Made by a program: the position numbers and the translations under genes
Shown: one piece after another, positions 42,759-52,613 of the stretch
How the letters are laid out: each line of letters opens with the position of its first letter
Numbering within the stretch: the first letter of the stretch is position 1
Notes under the pieces: model-generated
Database searches by the model: none
What the model was told of the DNA's origin: nothing
What the model saw: the letters and a program-made list of their open reading frames with translations, nothing else
NCBI GenBank assembly: GCA_963783855.1
Contig: CAWAPE010000003.1
Coordinates: forward strand, 1 to 64,000
Source of the DNA: JAKAGZ01 sp963783855
GTDB lineage: Bacteria; Bacteroidota; Ignavibacteria; Ignavibacteriales; Ignavibacteriaceae
Reading direction: 5' to 3'
Length of the DNA: 64,000 nucleotides

Positions 42759-43652
42759 CTATTTGTAATAGCCGGATGCGAAGCGAATGAATGCGGATGA
42801 AAGTCCGCCGTGGGAGCCATGCTTGTGCACGAAGTAAAGCTGGCGATCAAGATTTAATCCCGGGATTTCGATTACCCTAAACTTTCCTTCTGCTAATTCT
42901 GATGAAATAGATTGGATTGATAAAAAACCTATGCAATCATTATGCTGTAAAAAAAGTTTTATACTTTCTGTGCTTCCAAGATGAAGAAGAATTTTAAGAT
43001 CACCCAGCTTTATTCTTTTTTTACCAAGCGCTTTTTCAATTATTGCCAACGTCCCGGAACCTCTTTCCCTCAAAACAACGGGAGTGCTTTTCAGTTCTTT
43101 TATACTCAGTTTTTCTTTACTGCTGAATGTTTTGTTCTTTGCAGAAACTACAGCAACAAGTTCATCTTTTATAAAAGGTATATATTTTAACTGCTTATGA
43201 TTTCTTGTACCCTCTATCATACCGATATCAACTTTCTTTGAAAAAATTGCAGCTTCAATTTCTTTTGAATTTCCATTTAGCAAAACCGGGTTTACATTTG
43301 GGAATTTTGAAATAAATTTTGCGAGGACGGGAGGTAGAATATATTGAGCAATGGTTGTGCTTGCTCCAATTTTGAGAGATCCGGTTAATTGTCGCTTCTT
43401 TGTTCCGAGTTCAAATGAAAGTTCATTATATATTGAGAGTATCTTTTCTGCAAAATTTAGAAAAGTTGAACCATCCGCAGTTAAGGCCAGGCCATTTTTG
43501 TTACGTTCAAACAATCGTATGCCTAAATTTTCTTCAAGTTCTTTAATATGTTTACTTACAGCAGGCTGGCTAATATGTAATTCCTTCGCAGTTTCTGTAA
43601 AATTCAGTTTTTGCGCAGAGATATAAAACACCTGTAATCGAAAGTCAGTCAT
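42759..43652 (-). CDS. LysR-family transcriptional regulator
   Basis: The N-terminal winged HTH has FRLQVFYISAQKLNFTETAKELHISQPAVSKHIKELEENLGIRLFER, an exact LysR signature. The effector domain (about residues 90-290) begins LKIGASTTIAQYILPPVLAKF, the form seen in CbbR/CysB-like members. It precedes the YeiH-type exporter gene on the same strand and most likely activates it. The coinducer is unknown. Confidence 0.93.
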   Translation of the reverse strand: MTDFRLQVFYISAQKLNFTETAKELHISQPAVSKHIKELEENLGIRLFERNKNGLALTADGSTFLNFAEKILSIYNELSFELGTKKRQLTGSLKIGASTTIAQYILPPVLAKFISKFPNVNPVLLNGNSKEIEAAIFSKKVDIGMIEGTRNHKQLKYIPFIKDELVAVVSAKNKTFSSKEKLSIKELKSTPVVLRERGSGTLAIIEKALGKKRIKLGDLKILLHLGSTESIKLFLQHNDCIGFLSIQSISSELAEGKFRVIEIPGLNLDRQLYFVHKHGSHGGLSSAFIRFASGYYK

Positions 43653-43724
43653 TTAAGAATACATTATTTGTTAATATCAAAATTATTAAACATACTATTA
43701 TTAAGTAAAGTTCATCACCCAATC

Positions 43725-45257
43725 TTATTCTACATCTATTTCAGTTTCTAATTTGTGTTTGGGCGGACGTTCATATAGTGTTGATAAATATTTATAGTAA
43801 TTTGCCAGTTCCGGCTGTACCTGGTCCCAGGTGAATCTCCATGACCAGTTGCCACCCAGTTTGCTTGGGAAATTCATTCTTGCCTCACTGCCGAGATTAA
43901 GAATATCCTGCATGGGAAGTAATACAGTATTAGCTACAGAAGCATAGGCTGTCCTGATTAATTCAGCGGTAAAATCACTACTATCGTAGGCTAAGTATTT
44001 TTTTGCGTGTTCAAGAATATCATTGTCCTGTTCTTTTGCTTTTTCAAAATAAGCCCTTGTCGTATCATTATCGTGTGAACCAGTATATACACAGCAATTA
44101 GGTATATAATTATGTGGAAGAAATTTGTTTTCCATCCCGGTACCGAAGGCGAACTGTAGAATCTTCATTCCGGGAAAATCAAACTGATCTCTAAGTGCTT
44201 CAACTGATTTAGTAATTACGCCAAGATCCTCCGCAATAATGGGCAATTCACCAAAATGATTTTTCAAAGAATTAAATAATTTTTCTCCCGGCGCTTTTAC
44301 CCATTTGCCGGTAATTGCATTTGGTGCATCTCCGGGAATTTCCCAGTATGCATCAAAACCTCTGAAATGATCTATACGGATAATGTCAATAAATTCCAGA
44401 AGGGTGCCGACTCTTTTTCTCCACCACTCAAAATCATTTTTTTCCATTTGATCCCATCTATAGAGAGGATTTCCCCATAATTGCCCGGTTTCACTGAAGT
44501 AATCCGGGGGAACACCGGCAACAGATTCAAGTTTGCCACTTTTATCTACAGTAAATAACTCTTTGTTTGCCCAAAGGTCGGCACTGTCATATGCAATAAA
44601 GATAGGTACGTCACCAATTATCTTTATGCCTTTTTCGTTCGCATATATTTTTACTTCTTTCCACTGCTTAAAGAAAATAAACTGAATGAATTTCTGGTAA
44701 AGTATCTGATCTGATAATTTTTCCCGCCATTCTTTCATTACTCCTTGTTCTCTTTCAACCAGGCCCTTTTCCCATTTATTCCATGGGGCTCCTGAGTGGG
44801 AATCTTTTAAAGCCATAAAGAAGGAAAAGTCTTCGAGCCAATCAGTCTGTTCATTAGAAAAGTTTTCAAATTCTTCCTTTAACCCGTTGGAGTTTATTCT
44901 AAATGTATTAAAAGCTTGCAGGAATAATTCTTTCTTATAATTTATTACTTTTCCAAAATCTACCTGGTGAGGATTTGACTCCGGTGTTTTATCAATTTGT
45001 TCTTTTGTTAAAAATCCGTCTTCCAAAAGTTTTTCAGGACTAATTAATAAGGGATTACCAGCAAAGGCAGAAAAGCACTGGTAGGGAGAATCTCCATATC
45101 CTGTTGGTCCCAGGGGTAAAACCTGCCATAGTTTTTGTCCTGCGTGTTCTAAGAAATTGATGAAATTAAAAGCTTCAGGACCCAAATCCCCGATTCCAAA
45201 CTTACCGGGGAGTGAAGTTGGGTGAAGAAGTATTCCTGCATTACGTTCGAAAAGCAT
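43725..45257 (-). CDS. malQ: 4-alpha-glucanotransferase (GH77)
   Basis: Amylomaltase that transfers alpha-1,4-glucan segments and releases glucose from maltodextrins, acting in the cytoplasm. Family blocks: RNAGILLHPTSLPGKFGIGDLG, LPLGPTGYGDSPYQCFSAFAGNPLLI, IIRIDHFRGFDAYWEIP with the Asp nucleophile, LPIIAEDLGVI with the acid/base Glu, and YTGSHDNDTTRAYF with the third carboxylate. 510 residues is the compact bacterial type. AGGAAA precedes the start. It opens the alpha-glucan region that continues through 52432, though it is transcribed away from those genes. Confidence 0.96.
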   Translation of the reverse strand: MLFERNAGILLHPTSLPGKFGIGDLGPEAFNFINFLEHAGQKLWQVLPLGPTGYGDSPYQCFSAFAGNPLLISPEKLLEDGFLTKEQIDKTPESNPHQVDFGKVINYKKELFLQAFNTFRINSNGLKEEFENFSNEQTDWLEDFSFFMALKDSHSGAPWNKWEKGLVEREQGVMKEWREKLSDQILYQKFIQFIFFKQWKEVKIYANEKGIKIIGDVPIFIAYDSADLWANKELFTVDKSGKLESVAGVPPDYFSETGQLWGNPLYRWDQMEKNDFEWWRKRVGTLLEFIDIIRIDHFRGFDAYWEIPGDAPNAITGKWVKAPGEKLFNSLKNHFGELPIIAEDLGVITKSVEALRDQFDFPGMKILQFAFGTGMENKFLPHNYIPNCCVYTGSHDNDTTRAYFEKAKEQDNDILEHAKKYLAYDSSDFTAELIRTAYASVANTVLLPMQDILNLGSEARMNFPSKLGGNWSWRFTWDQVQPELANYYKYLSTLYERPPKHKLETEIDVE

Positions 45258-45394
45258 TTTATTTCCTGGCTATTAAGTAGATAAATTTATGTATGGAAAA
45301 CCAAAGCTAAAAATATAATTTAAAATACTCTTTAAATAAGAATAAATGAATAAATTGTAAAAAAGATTTTGTAAATATTGTTTTGAGCATTTAT

Positions 45395-46342
45395 ATGAAA
45401 ATGATAGAAATAGGTAAGACTGGGATATTAGTAAGTCCGATTTGTGTCGGTGCAATGTACTTTGGCAGCAAAACAGAGCTTGAATTATCTGTATCAATTC
45501 TTAATAAATTTTTGCAGGCCGGAGGAAATTTTATTGATACCGCAAATATTTATGCTCACTGGATAGATGGGTGCAGGGGAGGAGATAGCGAGGAATTTTT
45601 AGGCGGCTGGATAAAGACTGAAAGAATAAGGGATAAAATAGTTATTGCAACAAAAGTTGGAATAGAATACCCGGGAACAGATAGGGGGTTAAAGAGTAAT
45701 CAAATAAAGAATGAATGTGAAAAAAGTCTTAAAAGATTGGGAACGGATTATATAGATATTTATTATTCTCATGCAGATGATAAAAATACTCCGCTTGAAG
45801 AAACACTGAAAGCATTTAATGAATTACTTGAAGAAGGCAAGGTCAGGGCGTTTGGCGCAAGTAATTATTCCGCCGAAAGATTAAAAGAATCATTAGAAAT
45901 CAGCGTGAAAAATAATATTGCTGAATTCTGCTGTATTCAACAGAGGCATTCCTATCTAAAGCCTGGTAAAGACTTTAAACTTGATACACAAATAGTGGCC
46001 GATGAATCTTTATTTGATTTGTGCAGGAAAAATGAGTTGCAGTTGCTTGCCTATTCTCCGTTATTATCAGGGACTTATTCCCGGCATTCAGCAGAATTCC
46101 CACAATTTTATGGGACTAAAAAAAATAAAAAACGATTTGATATACTCAAAGAGATTTCTGATGAAGAATGCATTTCTATTAACCAATTGGTTCTTGCATG
46201 GATGTTAAATTCAGAACTGTTTGTTATGCCTGTAATTGGTGTAAGTTCTGTACAACAATTAGAAGAAAACTTAAAGGCTTCTGAGATAAGATTGACTGAA
46301 GAAAGAATTAAATTACTAAATAAGCATTTTGATGAAAATTAG
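45395..46342 (+). CDS. Aldo/keto reductase
   Basis: NADPH-linked TIM-barrel oxidoreductase of about 315 residues. MIEIGKTGILVSPICVGAMYFG opens the barrel; GGNFIDTANIY carries the catalytic Asp and Tyr, VIATKVG the Lys, and YYSHADD holds the active-site His. NADPH binding is suggested by the C-terminal VIGVSSVQQLEENLKA. The ATG at 45395 is preferred; a second ATG two codons later and a TTG at 45383 are alternatives. The gene lies between malQ (divergent) and a GH13 gene (convergent), so it may act on sugar-derived aldehydes, but that is context only. Confidence 0.88.
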   Translation: MKMIEIGKTGILVSPICVGAMYFGSKTELELSVSILNKFLQAGGNFIDTANIYAHWIDGCRGGDSEEFLGGWIKTERIRDKIVIATKVGIEYPGTDRGLKSNQIKNECEKSLKRLGTDYIDIYYSHADDKNTPLEETLKAFNELLEEGKVRAFGASNYSAERLKESLEISVKNNIAEFCCIQQRHSYLKPGKDFKLDTQIVADESLFDLCRKNELQLLAYSPLLSGTYSRHSAEFPQFYGTKKNKKRFDILKEISDEECISINQLVLAWMLNSELFVMPVIGVSSVQQLEENLKASEIRLTEERIKLLNKHFDEN

Positions 46343-46388
46343 TAACCCCGAAAATCAATTTTACTATTCCCGGGCCTTCTACTTTTCA

Positions 46389-47744
46389 TTATTTATAAAG
46401 GACTAAATATCCCCATGGTTTTAACTTAAATGAATCTTCATTTTTAAGTCTGACATTTTTCTTGGAAAACAAGTTAGAATAATTTCCCGCTAATTTTTCA
46501 GAATTTATATTTATGTCCTCTTCATTTTTTGAAAGATTAAAAATCGCAATTATCTTGTTACCGTCTTTTTCTCTTTCAAAGGCGAAAACATTAGTATCGT
46601 CGCTTGTTTGGAGCCTGTTCATTTTGCCGCCGGCATTTCCATTCCAGAGAGCTTTGTTTCTCATCTTTAGGTGATTGAGCTTTGTATAAATTTCCCTAAG
46701 GTCGCTTTTTTTCCATTCTATAGTATCTTTGTCAAAAAACCTGAGACTTTTATCCATACCAGCTTCCTGTCCGCTATATACAAGAGGCATTCCTTTCACA
46801 ACACCACAAAGCACTGCGAAAGTTTTTACAGCATCACCATACCTTTCAAACACACTTTCTTTCCAGGAATTTTCATCGTGGTTTGAAGTAAAATCCATTC
46901 TGTATGCATCTGAATTATAATTATTATCGTCCTTATTGAAATAATTATCAAGATCTTTTACTGTCTGTTTTCCCGCATAAATTTCCTTTGTGATATTATG
47001 AAATTCCCATGCGTATGTCATATCAAAAGCATGTTTGTGAAATTGTGTTCCTTCTGCTTCAGCAAGCATGAATACCGGCTTAATTTTATCCAGTTCCTTT
47101 CTTACAAAATTCCAGAAAGGCATCTGTACCATTCCTGCTACATCACAGCGGTAACCGTCAATATCACATTCTTTTATCCAGTACTCCATTGAGTTTTCCA
47201 TTGCAATCCAAAGCTTCGGATTATTAAAATTTAATCCAATGACGTCTGTCCAGTCTTTAACAGGTGATACAAAGTTTCCGCTATTATCAGTTTTATAGTA
47301 TTCAGGGTGAGTTTTTGTCCAAACATTATCCCATGAAGTATGATTAGCCACCCAGTCAACTATTACTTTTAAGCCTAATTTATGAGCTTCATTAACCAGG
47401 CTTTTAAAATCATTTAGTGTGCCAAATTCAGGGTTAACTTTATTATAGTCGCTGATTGAATAATAACTACCAAGCGAACCTTTTCTGTTTAATTTGCCTA
47501 TTGGATTTATTGGCATAAGCCACAAAATATCTACACCCATATCTTTTAATTGATGCAGATGTTTTTGAAAGGCTTTAAATGTTCCTTCCGGTGTATACTG
47601 CCGAATATTCACTTCATAGATAGTGGCATTTTTTGCCCAATCAGGATGTTTAACAGTTGTGATTTCCTGTGCAAACAGATTTGAAGTGACAAATAAAATA
47701 AAAAGAAATAATAAGCTTATGTTAATTATTTTGCGAATAAACAT
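46389..47744 (-). CDS. Exported GH13 alpha-amylase-family enzyme
   Basis: The ATG at 47744, with AGGGAG nine bases upstream, gives a signal peptide (ISLLFLFILFVTSNLFAQ); a longer in-frame start at 47771 lacks a site. The GH13 barrel is complete: VDILWLMPINPIG, IVDWVANHTS (region I), DGYRCDVAGM with the Asp nucleophile, FMLAEAEG with the acid/base Glu and DFTSNHDENSW with the transition-state Asp. A small C-terminal beta domain ends at LKPWGYLVLYK. It is a single-domain, periplasmic or outer-membrane maltodextrin/starch enzyme with no T9SS tail, which would suit oligosaccharide trimming before the MFS importer encoded divergently from it. Confidence 0.93.
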   Translation of the reverse strand: MFIRKIINISLLFLFILFVTSNLFAQEITTVKHPDWAKNATIYEVNIRQYTPEGTFKAFQKHLHQLKDMGVDILWLMPINPIGKLNRKGSLGSYYSISDYNKVNPEFGTLNDFKSLVNEAHKLGLKVIVDWVANHTSWDNVWTKTHPEYYKTDNSGNFVSPVKDWTDVIGLNFNNPKLWIAMENSMEYWIKECDIDGYRCDVAGMVQMPFWNFVRKELDKIKPVFMLAEAEGTQFHKHAFDMTYAWEFHNITKEIYAGKQTVKDLDNYFNKDDNNYNSDAYRMDFTSNHDENSWKESVFERYGDAVKTFAVLCGVVKGMPLVYSGQEAGMDKSLRFFDKDTIEWKKSDLREIYTKLNHLKMRNKALWNGNAGGKMNRLQTSDDTNVFAFEREKDGNKIIAIFNLSKNEEDININSEKLAGNYSNLFSKKNVRLKNEDSFKLKPWGYLVLYK

Positions 47745-47802
47745 ATAGAATTGCTCCCTGTAATATGGCAAGCAATATAAATATCTATTATAAAAAATTT
47801 AC

Positions 47803-47818
47803 CTACCTGAATAGGTAG
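47803..47818. promoter_or_regulatory. CTACCT-GAAT-AGGTAG palindrome between divergent glucan genes
   Basis: A perfect 6-bp inverted pair with a four-base centre, in the divergent promoter region of the exported GH13 and the MFS transporter genes. It shares its arms with motifs at 49499, 56498 and 57293, suggesting a common regulator. Confidence 0.5.
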
Positions 47819-47893
47819 TTATGATGAATGAAAAAAAATGTTATATTCATCAGAAATTTGAAAGGCATTCCAAATAAAAGAAGGAACTATTTA

Positions 47894-49405
47894 ATGAATA
47901 AACCCCGCCTCAGTTTTTGGCAAATTTGGAACATGAGTTTTGGATTTCTAGGAATCCAGTTTGGTTTTGCATTACAGAACGCCAACGTAAGTAGAATTTT
48001 TGAAACCCTTGGTGCAAAGATTGATGATATTCCCATTCTCTGGATAGCTGCTCCGGTTACAGGATTAATTGTTCAACCTATAATTGGGCATATGAGTGAT
48101 AAAACCTGGGGAAAATTAGGAAGAAGAAGACCATTCTTTTTAGCCGGCGCAATTCTGGCATCACTAGCGCTACTGATTATGCCGAATTCTCCGGTACTTT
48201 GGGTTGCTGCTGGAATGCTGTGGATAATGGATGCTTCTATTAATATTTCAATGGAACCTTTCCGCGCTTTTGTTGGAGATATGCTTCCTTCCGAGCAAAG
48301 AACTGTTGGCTTTTCAATGCAGAGTTTTTTCATCGGTACTGGTGCAATTATAGCCTCGGCACTTCCATATATGATGACAAACTGGTTTGGAATATCAAAT
48401 ACAGCTCCCTCAGGCGAAATACCCGAATCAGTAAAGTTTTCATTCTATATAGGTGGGGCAGTTTTCTTGCTTGCAGTTTTATGGACAGTTTTCAGTACAA
48501 AGGAATATTCGCCCGAAGAACTTAAAAGATTTTCTGAATCGGATCCAATGAACTCTAAAAGAGCAGAGCGGGGTGAAAATATAAGCACAGGGCGTTTTAT
48601 AAAAGTTGGATCGATTTGGAGTCTGATAGGGTTGGTTGGTTCAGCTGTTTTATATTTTGTTCTTAAAGAAACAGATTACGGTTTGTATGTCTTGTTTGTC
48701 GGTTCCTTTATTTTTGGATTGCTGCAGATGTTCGTCGGTGTTTTAACAAAAGCTGGAAAAACTAGTGGGGGAATGGTTGTAGTTTTTAATGATTTTTATA
48801 AAATGCCGAAAACTATGAAACAGCTTGCGCTTGTTCAGTTTTTTTCATGGTTTGCACTTTTCGCAATGTGGATTTATACAACTCCGGCAGTAACTCATCA
48901 CATATACGGAGCTACCGATCCGACTACTGAATTATACAACAAAGGCGCCGATTGGGTCGGTGTATTAATGGCCGTTTATAACGGCTTTGCGGCTGTAATG
49001 GCTTTTGTACTTATATGGCTTGCCGGAAAAACCAGTAGAAAAACAGTTCATATGATCAGCCTTATTATAGGAGGCATAGCATTCCTCTCTTTTTATGTTA
49101 TTAAAAATCCTGATCTCTTACTTATTTCTGAATTGGGAATTGGTTTAGCCTGGGCTTCAATTCTCGCTATGCCATATGCAATTCTGGCCGGAGCCCTTCC
49201 ACCAGAAAAGATGGGAGTGTATATGGGGATATTTAATTTCTTTATAGTAATCCCGCAAATAACTGCAGCCGCTATTCTCGGATGGTATGTAAAAAATTTA
49301 TTCGGCGGTGACGCTATTTATGCAATTATCCTTGGCGGAGTAGCAATGATTATTGCAGGCATTCTTGTAATGTTTGTAAATGACGTTGACGAAGCAACGA
49401 GTTAA
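47894..49405 (+). CDS. MFS sugar transporter, SLC45/GPH-like
   Basis: Twelve-helix major facilitator. The start MNKPRLSFWQIWNMSFGFLGIQFGFALQNAN, placed at 47894 with AAGGA upstream, is the usual opening of the SLC45-like maltose/sucrose symporters in Bacteroidota; an earlier ATG at 47828 adds 22 non-family residues. GHMSDKTWGKLGRRRPFFLAGA is the helix 2-3 loop with the D-x(4)-G-R-R-R/P signature. The C-terminal half retains equivalent helices. Its position between two GH13 genes makes maltose or maltodextrin uptake the best inference. Confidence 0.9.
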   Translation: MNKPRLSFWQIWNMSFGFLGIQFGFALQNANVSRIFETLGAKIDDIPILWIAAPVTGLIVQPIIGHMSDKTWGKLGRRRPFFLAGAILASLALLIMPNSPVLWVAAGMLWIMDASINISMEPFRAFVGDMLPSEQRTVGFSMQSFFIGTGAIIASALPYMMTNWFGISNTAPSGEIPESVKFSFYIGGAVFLLAVLWTVFSTKEYSPEELKRFSESDPMNSKRAERGENISTGRFIKVGSIWSLIGLVGSAVLYFVLKETDYGLYVLFVGSFIFGLLQMFVGVLTKAGKTSGGMVVVFNDFYKMPKTMKQLALVQFFSWFALFAMWIYTTPAVTHHIYGATDPTTELYNKGADWVGVLMAVYNGFAAVMAFVLIWLAGKTSRKTVHMISLIIGGIAFLSFYVIKNPDLLLISELGIGLAWASILAMPYAILAGALPPEKMGVYMGIFNFFIVIPQITAAAILGWYVKNLFGGDAIYAIILGGVAMIIAGILVMFVNDVDEATS

Positions 49406-49493
49406 TGTATAATGTAAAATTTATAATGTAGAATGGATGAAAAATTTATAAGCATTTAATTATCAATTATACATTCTTCATTCTACATTATAA
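49402..49493. repeat. AT-rich inverted repeat, copy 2
   Basis: TTATAATGTAGAATG (49421-49435) is inverted exactly at 49479-49493. The first 35 bases match the single arm at 347-381 (31 of 35). It begins within the stop of the transporter gene and may also serve as its terminator, though no long T-run follows. Confidence 0.65.
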
Positions 49494-49498
49494 AAATC

Positions 49499-49517
49499 CT
49501 ACCTGTTCGGGTGGTAT
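49499..49517. promoter_or_regulatory. CTACCTGTTCGGGTGGTAT motif upstream of the secreted amylase
   Basis: This 19-base motif is identical to that at 56498-56516 and related to those at 47803 and 57293. It ends about 60 bases before the amylase ATG. Two half sites TACC and GGTA face each other, as expected for a dimeric NarL/FixJ-type regulator. Confidence 0.55.
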
Positions 49518-49579
49518 TTTTTCACCTTTTATTAGCCTAATTTTCAACCGATATTTGAACCTTAAAAGCGTAATGTTTT

Positions 49580-52432
49580 ATGAAAATTAAATTTATTATA
49601 ATACTTTTTGCGGTTCTTTCGGAGGCCGGCTATTCCCAGATTGTAACTTCCGCTCCTACTTATCCTACAGAAAACGATTCCATAGTCGTTTATTTTGATG
49701 CGTCTCAGCCGGGAGCAGAAGAACTCCTAAATTATACAGGAACCTTGTATGTGCATACAGGCGTAAATACTAATTTAGGAGACTGGCAACACGTAATAGG
49801 AGACTGGGGACAAACTAATCAACCATCACTTACAAGGCTCGATACAAATTTATATAAACTTACTATAGGTCATCCGCGACAATTTTACGGAATCACAGAT
49901 GCATCAGAACATATTTCATCATTAAATTTTGTTTTCAGAAGTTCTGATGCTAACTCACAAACTAGACCTGATATTTTTTATACAATATATCAACCGGGTT
50001 ACACGCTGGCGCTTAACAGTCCATCGGTTTCAAATACTTATGGAGATCCCCAAAGATCGCCGCTTTTTATTAATTCAACTGATACAGTAAACATATCAGT
50101 TAATGCAGTAGCAATAGGGACACAGAATTCGTCAATTACTTTATTTATAAATGGAATTCAAAAAGTTACAACAAGTTCAGATTCATTAAAATATCAATTA
50201 ATGGCCGCTAACGAGTTATCTACGGGCGTAAATCAGGTTGTTATAACAGGCAATGATAATACAAGCCTTACCGACACTATTAAAATTACTTTAATGATAA
50301 ATCCTGCAATTTCTTTAACATCTCAACCCTCAGGAACTGAGTTGGGAGTAAATTATAACAGCAACAGCACAACATCAGTAACCCTTGCTCTTTTTGCGCC
50401 ACAAAAAAGTTTTGTCTATGTGATTGGAGATTTTAACGATTGGAATGTTGATCAAAATTATTTTATGGAAAAAGATTCTGTATCTGCAGATAGTGTAGTT
50501 TATTGGTTAACGATTAATGGATTAGTGCCAGGTAAGGAATATGCATATCAATATTTGGTAAATGGTAATTTAAGAATAGCTGATCCATTTACTCACAAGG
50601 TTCTGGATCCGTGGAATGACGGTTATATTTCTTCTACCATCTATCCAAATCTGATAAAATATCCAAATGGTAAAACTTCTGAAATAGTATCAGTATTACA
50701 AACCGACCAGCAGCAGTACAACTGGAAGATTACTAATTTTCAGAAGCCTGATAAATCCAATCTTGTTGTTTATGAATTGCTCGTAAGAGACTTTGTTTCG
50801 ACCCACTGGTTTAAAACAGTAATGGATACTTTAAATTATTTAAAAACTCTCGGCGTTAACGCGGTAGAATTTATGCCGGTAATGGAATTTGAAGGCAACG
50901 AAAGCTGGGGATACAATGTAAGCTTTCATCTTGCCCTGGATAAATATTACGGAACCCCGGACGCTTTTAAAACTTTAGTAGATTCAGCGCATTCAAAAGG
51001 AATGGCTGTTTTACTTGATGTTGTTTTGAATCACGCATTTGGACAAAATACATTAGTGAGAATGTATTTCTCGGGTTATGGGACTGATCAGATTTTGACC
51101 ACGCCGGGAAATCCATATTTTAATTCAATATCGCCCAACCCAACATTCCATTGGGGAGCTGATTTTAATCACGCTAAGCCAGCAACACAATATTATGTTG
51201 ACCGGGTAACAAGTTACTGGATTAATGAATATCACATCGATGGTTACCGTTTTGATTTTTCAAAAGGGTTTACCAACACTTACGGCGATGGTGGTTCTTA
51301 TGATGCTTCCAGGATTGCAATACTTGAAAGAATGGCTTCTAAAATCTGGGCAATTGATTCAACTTCTATCCTTGTCCTTGAAAATTTTGTTGATAATAAT
51401 GAAGAGAAGGTAGAATCTAACTTTGGTTTTCTCTCCTGGGGAAATATGAACTATAATTATAATGAAGCCACGATGGGATATAATTCTCCTGGACACTCTG
51501 ATCTCCGGAATGCTTTTTATGGATACAGGGGGTGGCCGAAACCAAGCCTTGTTACTTATATGGAAAGTCACGATGAAGAAAGGTTAATGTATAAGAATGA
51601 AGCTTTTGGAAATAGCAGTCCTTATTTCAAAGTACAAGATACAACGAATGCTTTAAAAAGGATGGAACTTGCAGGTGCGTTCTTTTTTACAATTCCAGGC
51701 CCGAAAATGATATGGCAGTTTGGTGAACTGGGTTATGATTATTCTATTGATTACAACGGAAGAGTTGGTAATAAACCAATCAGGTGGGATTATTATAATG
51801 ATTCCAGAAGGCAGAGACTTTATAAAGTGTGGGCGGCTGAAACAAAACTTAAAGCAAATTACCCGGCATTTCAAAATTTAGATTCAATGAATGTTACAGA
51901 TTCATTAAAGACGCTTCATTTTTCTGATACAAATATGAAAGTAGTTGTTTGTGGAAATTTTAGTGTCTGGCAAACCACAATGAAACCATACTTCCAGCAG
52001 CAGGGTATGTGGTATGACTATTTTACTGGAGACAGTGTTTATATCAGTCAAACAGATACCAGTATAACTGTAAAACCGGGTGGTTATTACATTTTTACAA
52101 GTGTAAAATTGCCAACTCCAAACCTGGATATTATTTCTGATGTAAAATCAGGTAACAATACAATAGTATCAGATTATAATCTTTCACAAAATTATCCTAA
52201 TCCTTTTAATCCTTCTACCGTGATAAAGTACCAGCTTCCCGCACCCGGTAATGTTACATTAAAAATCTATGATATTCTCGGCAGGGAAGTAAAAACGCTT
52301 GTTAACGGGTATCAGCAAAACGGAAGTTATAAAATAACTTTTGATGCATCAAAACTTGCCAGCGGAATTTATTTTTATCAGATACACGCAAATAATTTTG
52401 TCTCGACAAAGAAAATGATTTTGCTAAAGTAA
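49580..52432 (+). CDS. T9SS-secreted GH13 alpha-amylase with CBM48-like domain
   Basis: A 950-residue secreted starch enzyme. Order: signal peptide (FIIILFAVLSEAGYSQ), an N-terminal E-set/CBM region (20-150), a bacterial Ig-like segment, a CBM48-like domain near 270-350 (SFVYVIGDFNDWNV), the GH13 barrel from about 395, and a C-terminal T9SS type A sorting domain (about 870-950: NYPNPFNPSTVIKYQLP ... GIYFYQIHANNF). Catalytic residues are Asp559 (GYRFDFSKGF), Glu601 (VLENF) and Asp665 (ESHDEER). The sorting domain implies passage across the outer membrane by the type IX system, which is not encoded in this window. A motif shared with the regulator genes stands upstream and a strong terminator follows. 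Confidence 0.95.
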   Translation: MKIKFIIILFAVLSEAGYSQIVTSAPTYPTENDSIVVYFDASQPGAEELLNYTGTLYVHTGVNTNLGDWQHVIGDWGQTNQPSLTRLDTNLYKLTIGHPRQFYGITDASEHISSLNFVFRSSDANSQTRPDIFYTIYQPGYTLALNSPSVSNTYGDPQRSPLFINSTDTVNISVNAVAIGTQNSSITLFINGIQKVTTSSDSLKYQLMAANELSTGVNQVVITGNDNTSLTDTIKITLMINPAISLTSQPSGTELGVNYNSNSTTSVTLALFAPQKSFVYVIGDFNDWNVDQNYFMEKDSVSADSVVYWLTINGLVPGKEYAYQYLVNGNLRIADPFTHKVLDPWNDGYISSTIYPNLIKYPNGKTSEIVSVLQTDQQQYNWKITNFQKPDKSNLVVYELLVRDFVSTHWFKTVMDTLNYLKTLGVNAVEFMPVMEFEGNESWGYNVSFHLALDKYYGTPDAFKTLVDSAHSKGMAVLLDVVLNHAFGQNTLVRMYFSGYGTDQILTTPGNPYFNSISPNPTFHWGADFNHAKPATQYYVDRVTSYWINEYHIDGYRFDFSKGFTNTYGDGGSYDASRIAILERMASKIWAIDSTSILVLENFVDNNEEKVESNFGFLSWGNMNYNYNEATMGYNSPGHSDLRNAFYGYRGWPKPSLVTYMESHDEERLMYKNEAFGNSSPYFKVQDTTNALKRMELAGAFFFTIPGPKMIWQFGELGYDYSIDYNGRVGNKPIRWDYYNDSRRQRLYKVWAAETKLKANYPAFQNLDSMNVTDSLKTLHFSDTNMKVVVCGNFSVWQTTMKPYFQQQGMWYDYFTGDSVYISQTDTSITVKPGGYYIFTSVKLPTPNLDIISDVKSGNNTIVSDYNLSQNYPNPFNPSTVIKYQLPAPGNVTLKIYDILGREVKTLVNGYQQNGSYKITFDASKLASGIYFYQIHANNFVSTKKMILLK

Positions 52433-52454
52433 AAATAATCTAATTTCTTTTTTT

Positions 52455-52484
52455 AAGGCTCCTGTTTAAGGAGCCTTTTCTTTG
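52455..52484 (+). terminator. Intrinsic terminator of the secreted amylase gene
   Basis: AAGGCTCC (52455-52462) and GGAGCCTT (52470-52477) enclose a seven-base loop and are followed by a T-rich stretch. Confidence 0.9.
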
Positions 52485-52613
52485 TAACTCTTTCAAAAAC
52501 CTGATCTTAGGTTTTACATACATCCCTGTTTTTAAAATTACCAAAATTGAAAAGAAAACAGTAAATTATACTATAATATTACTTTAAAAATTTGATACTG
52601 ATTATCAATTAGT

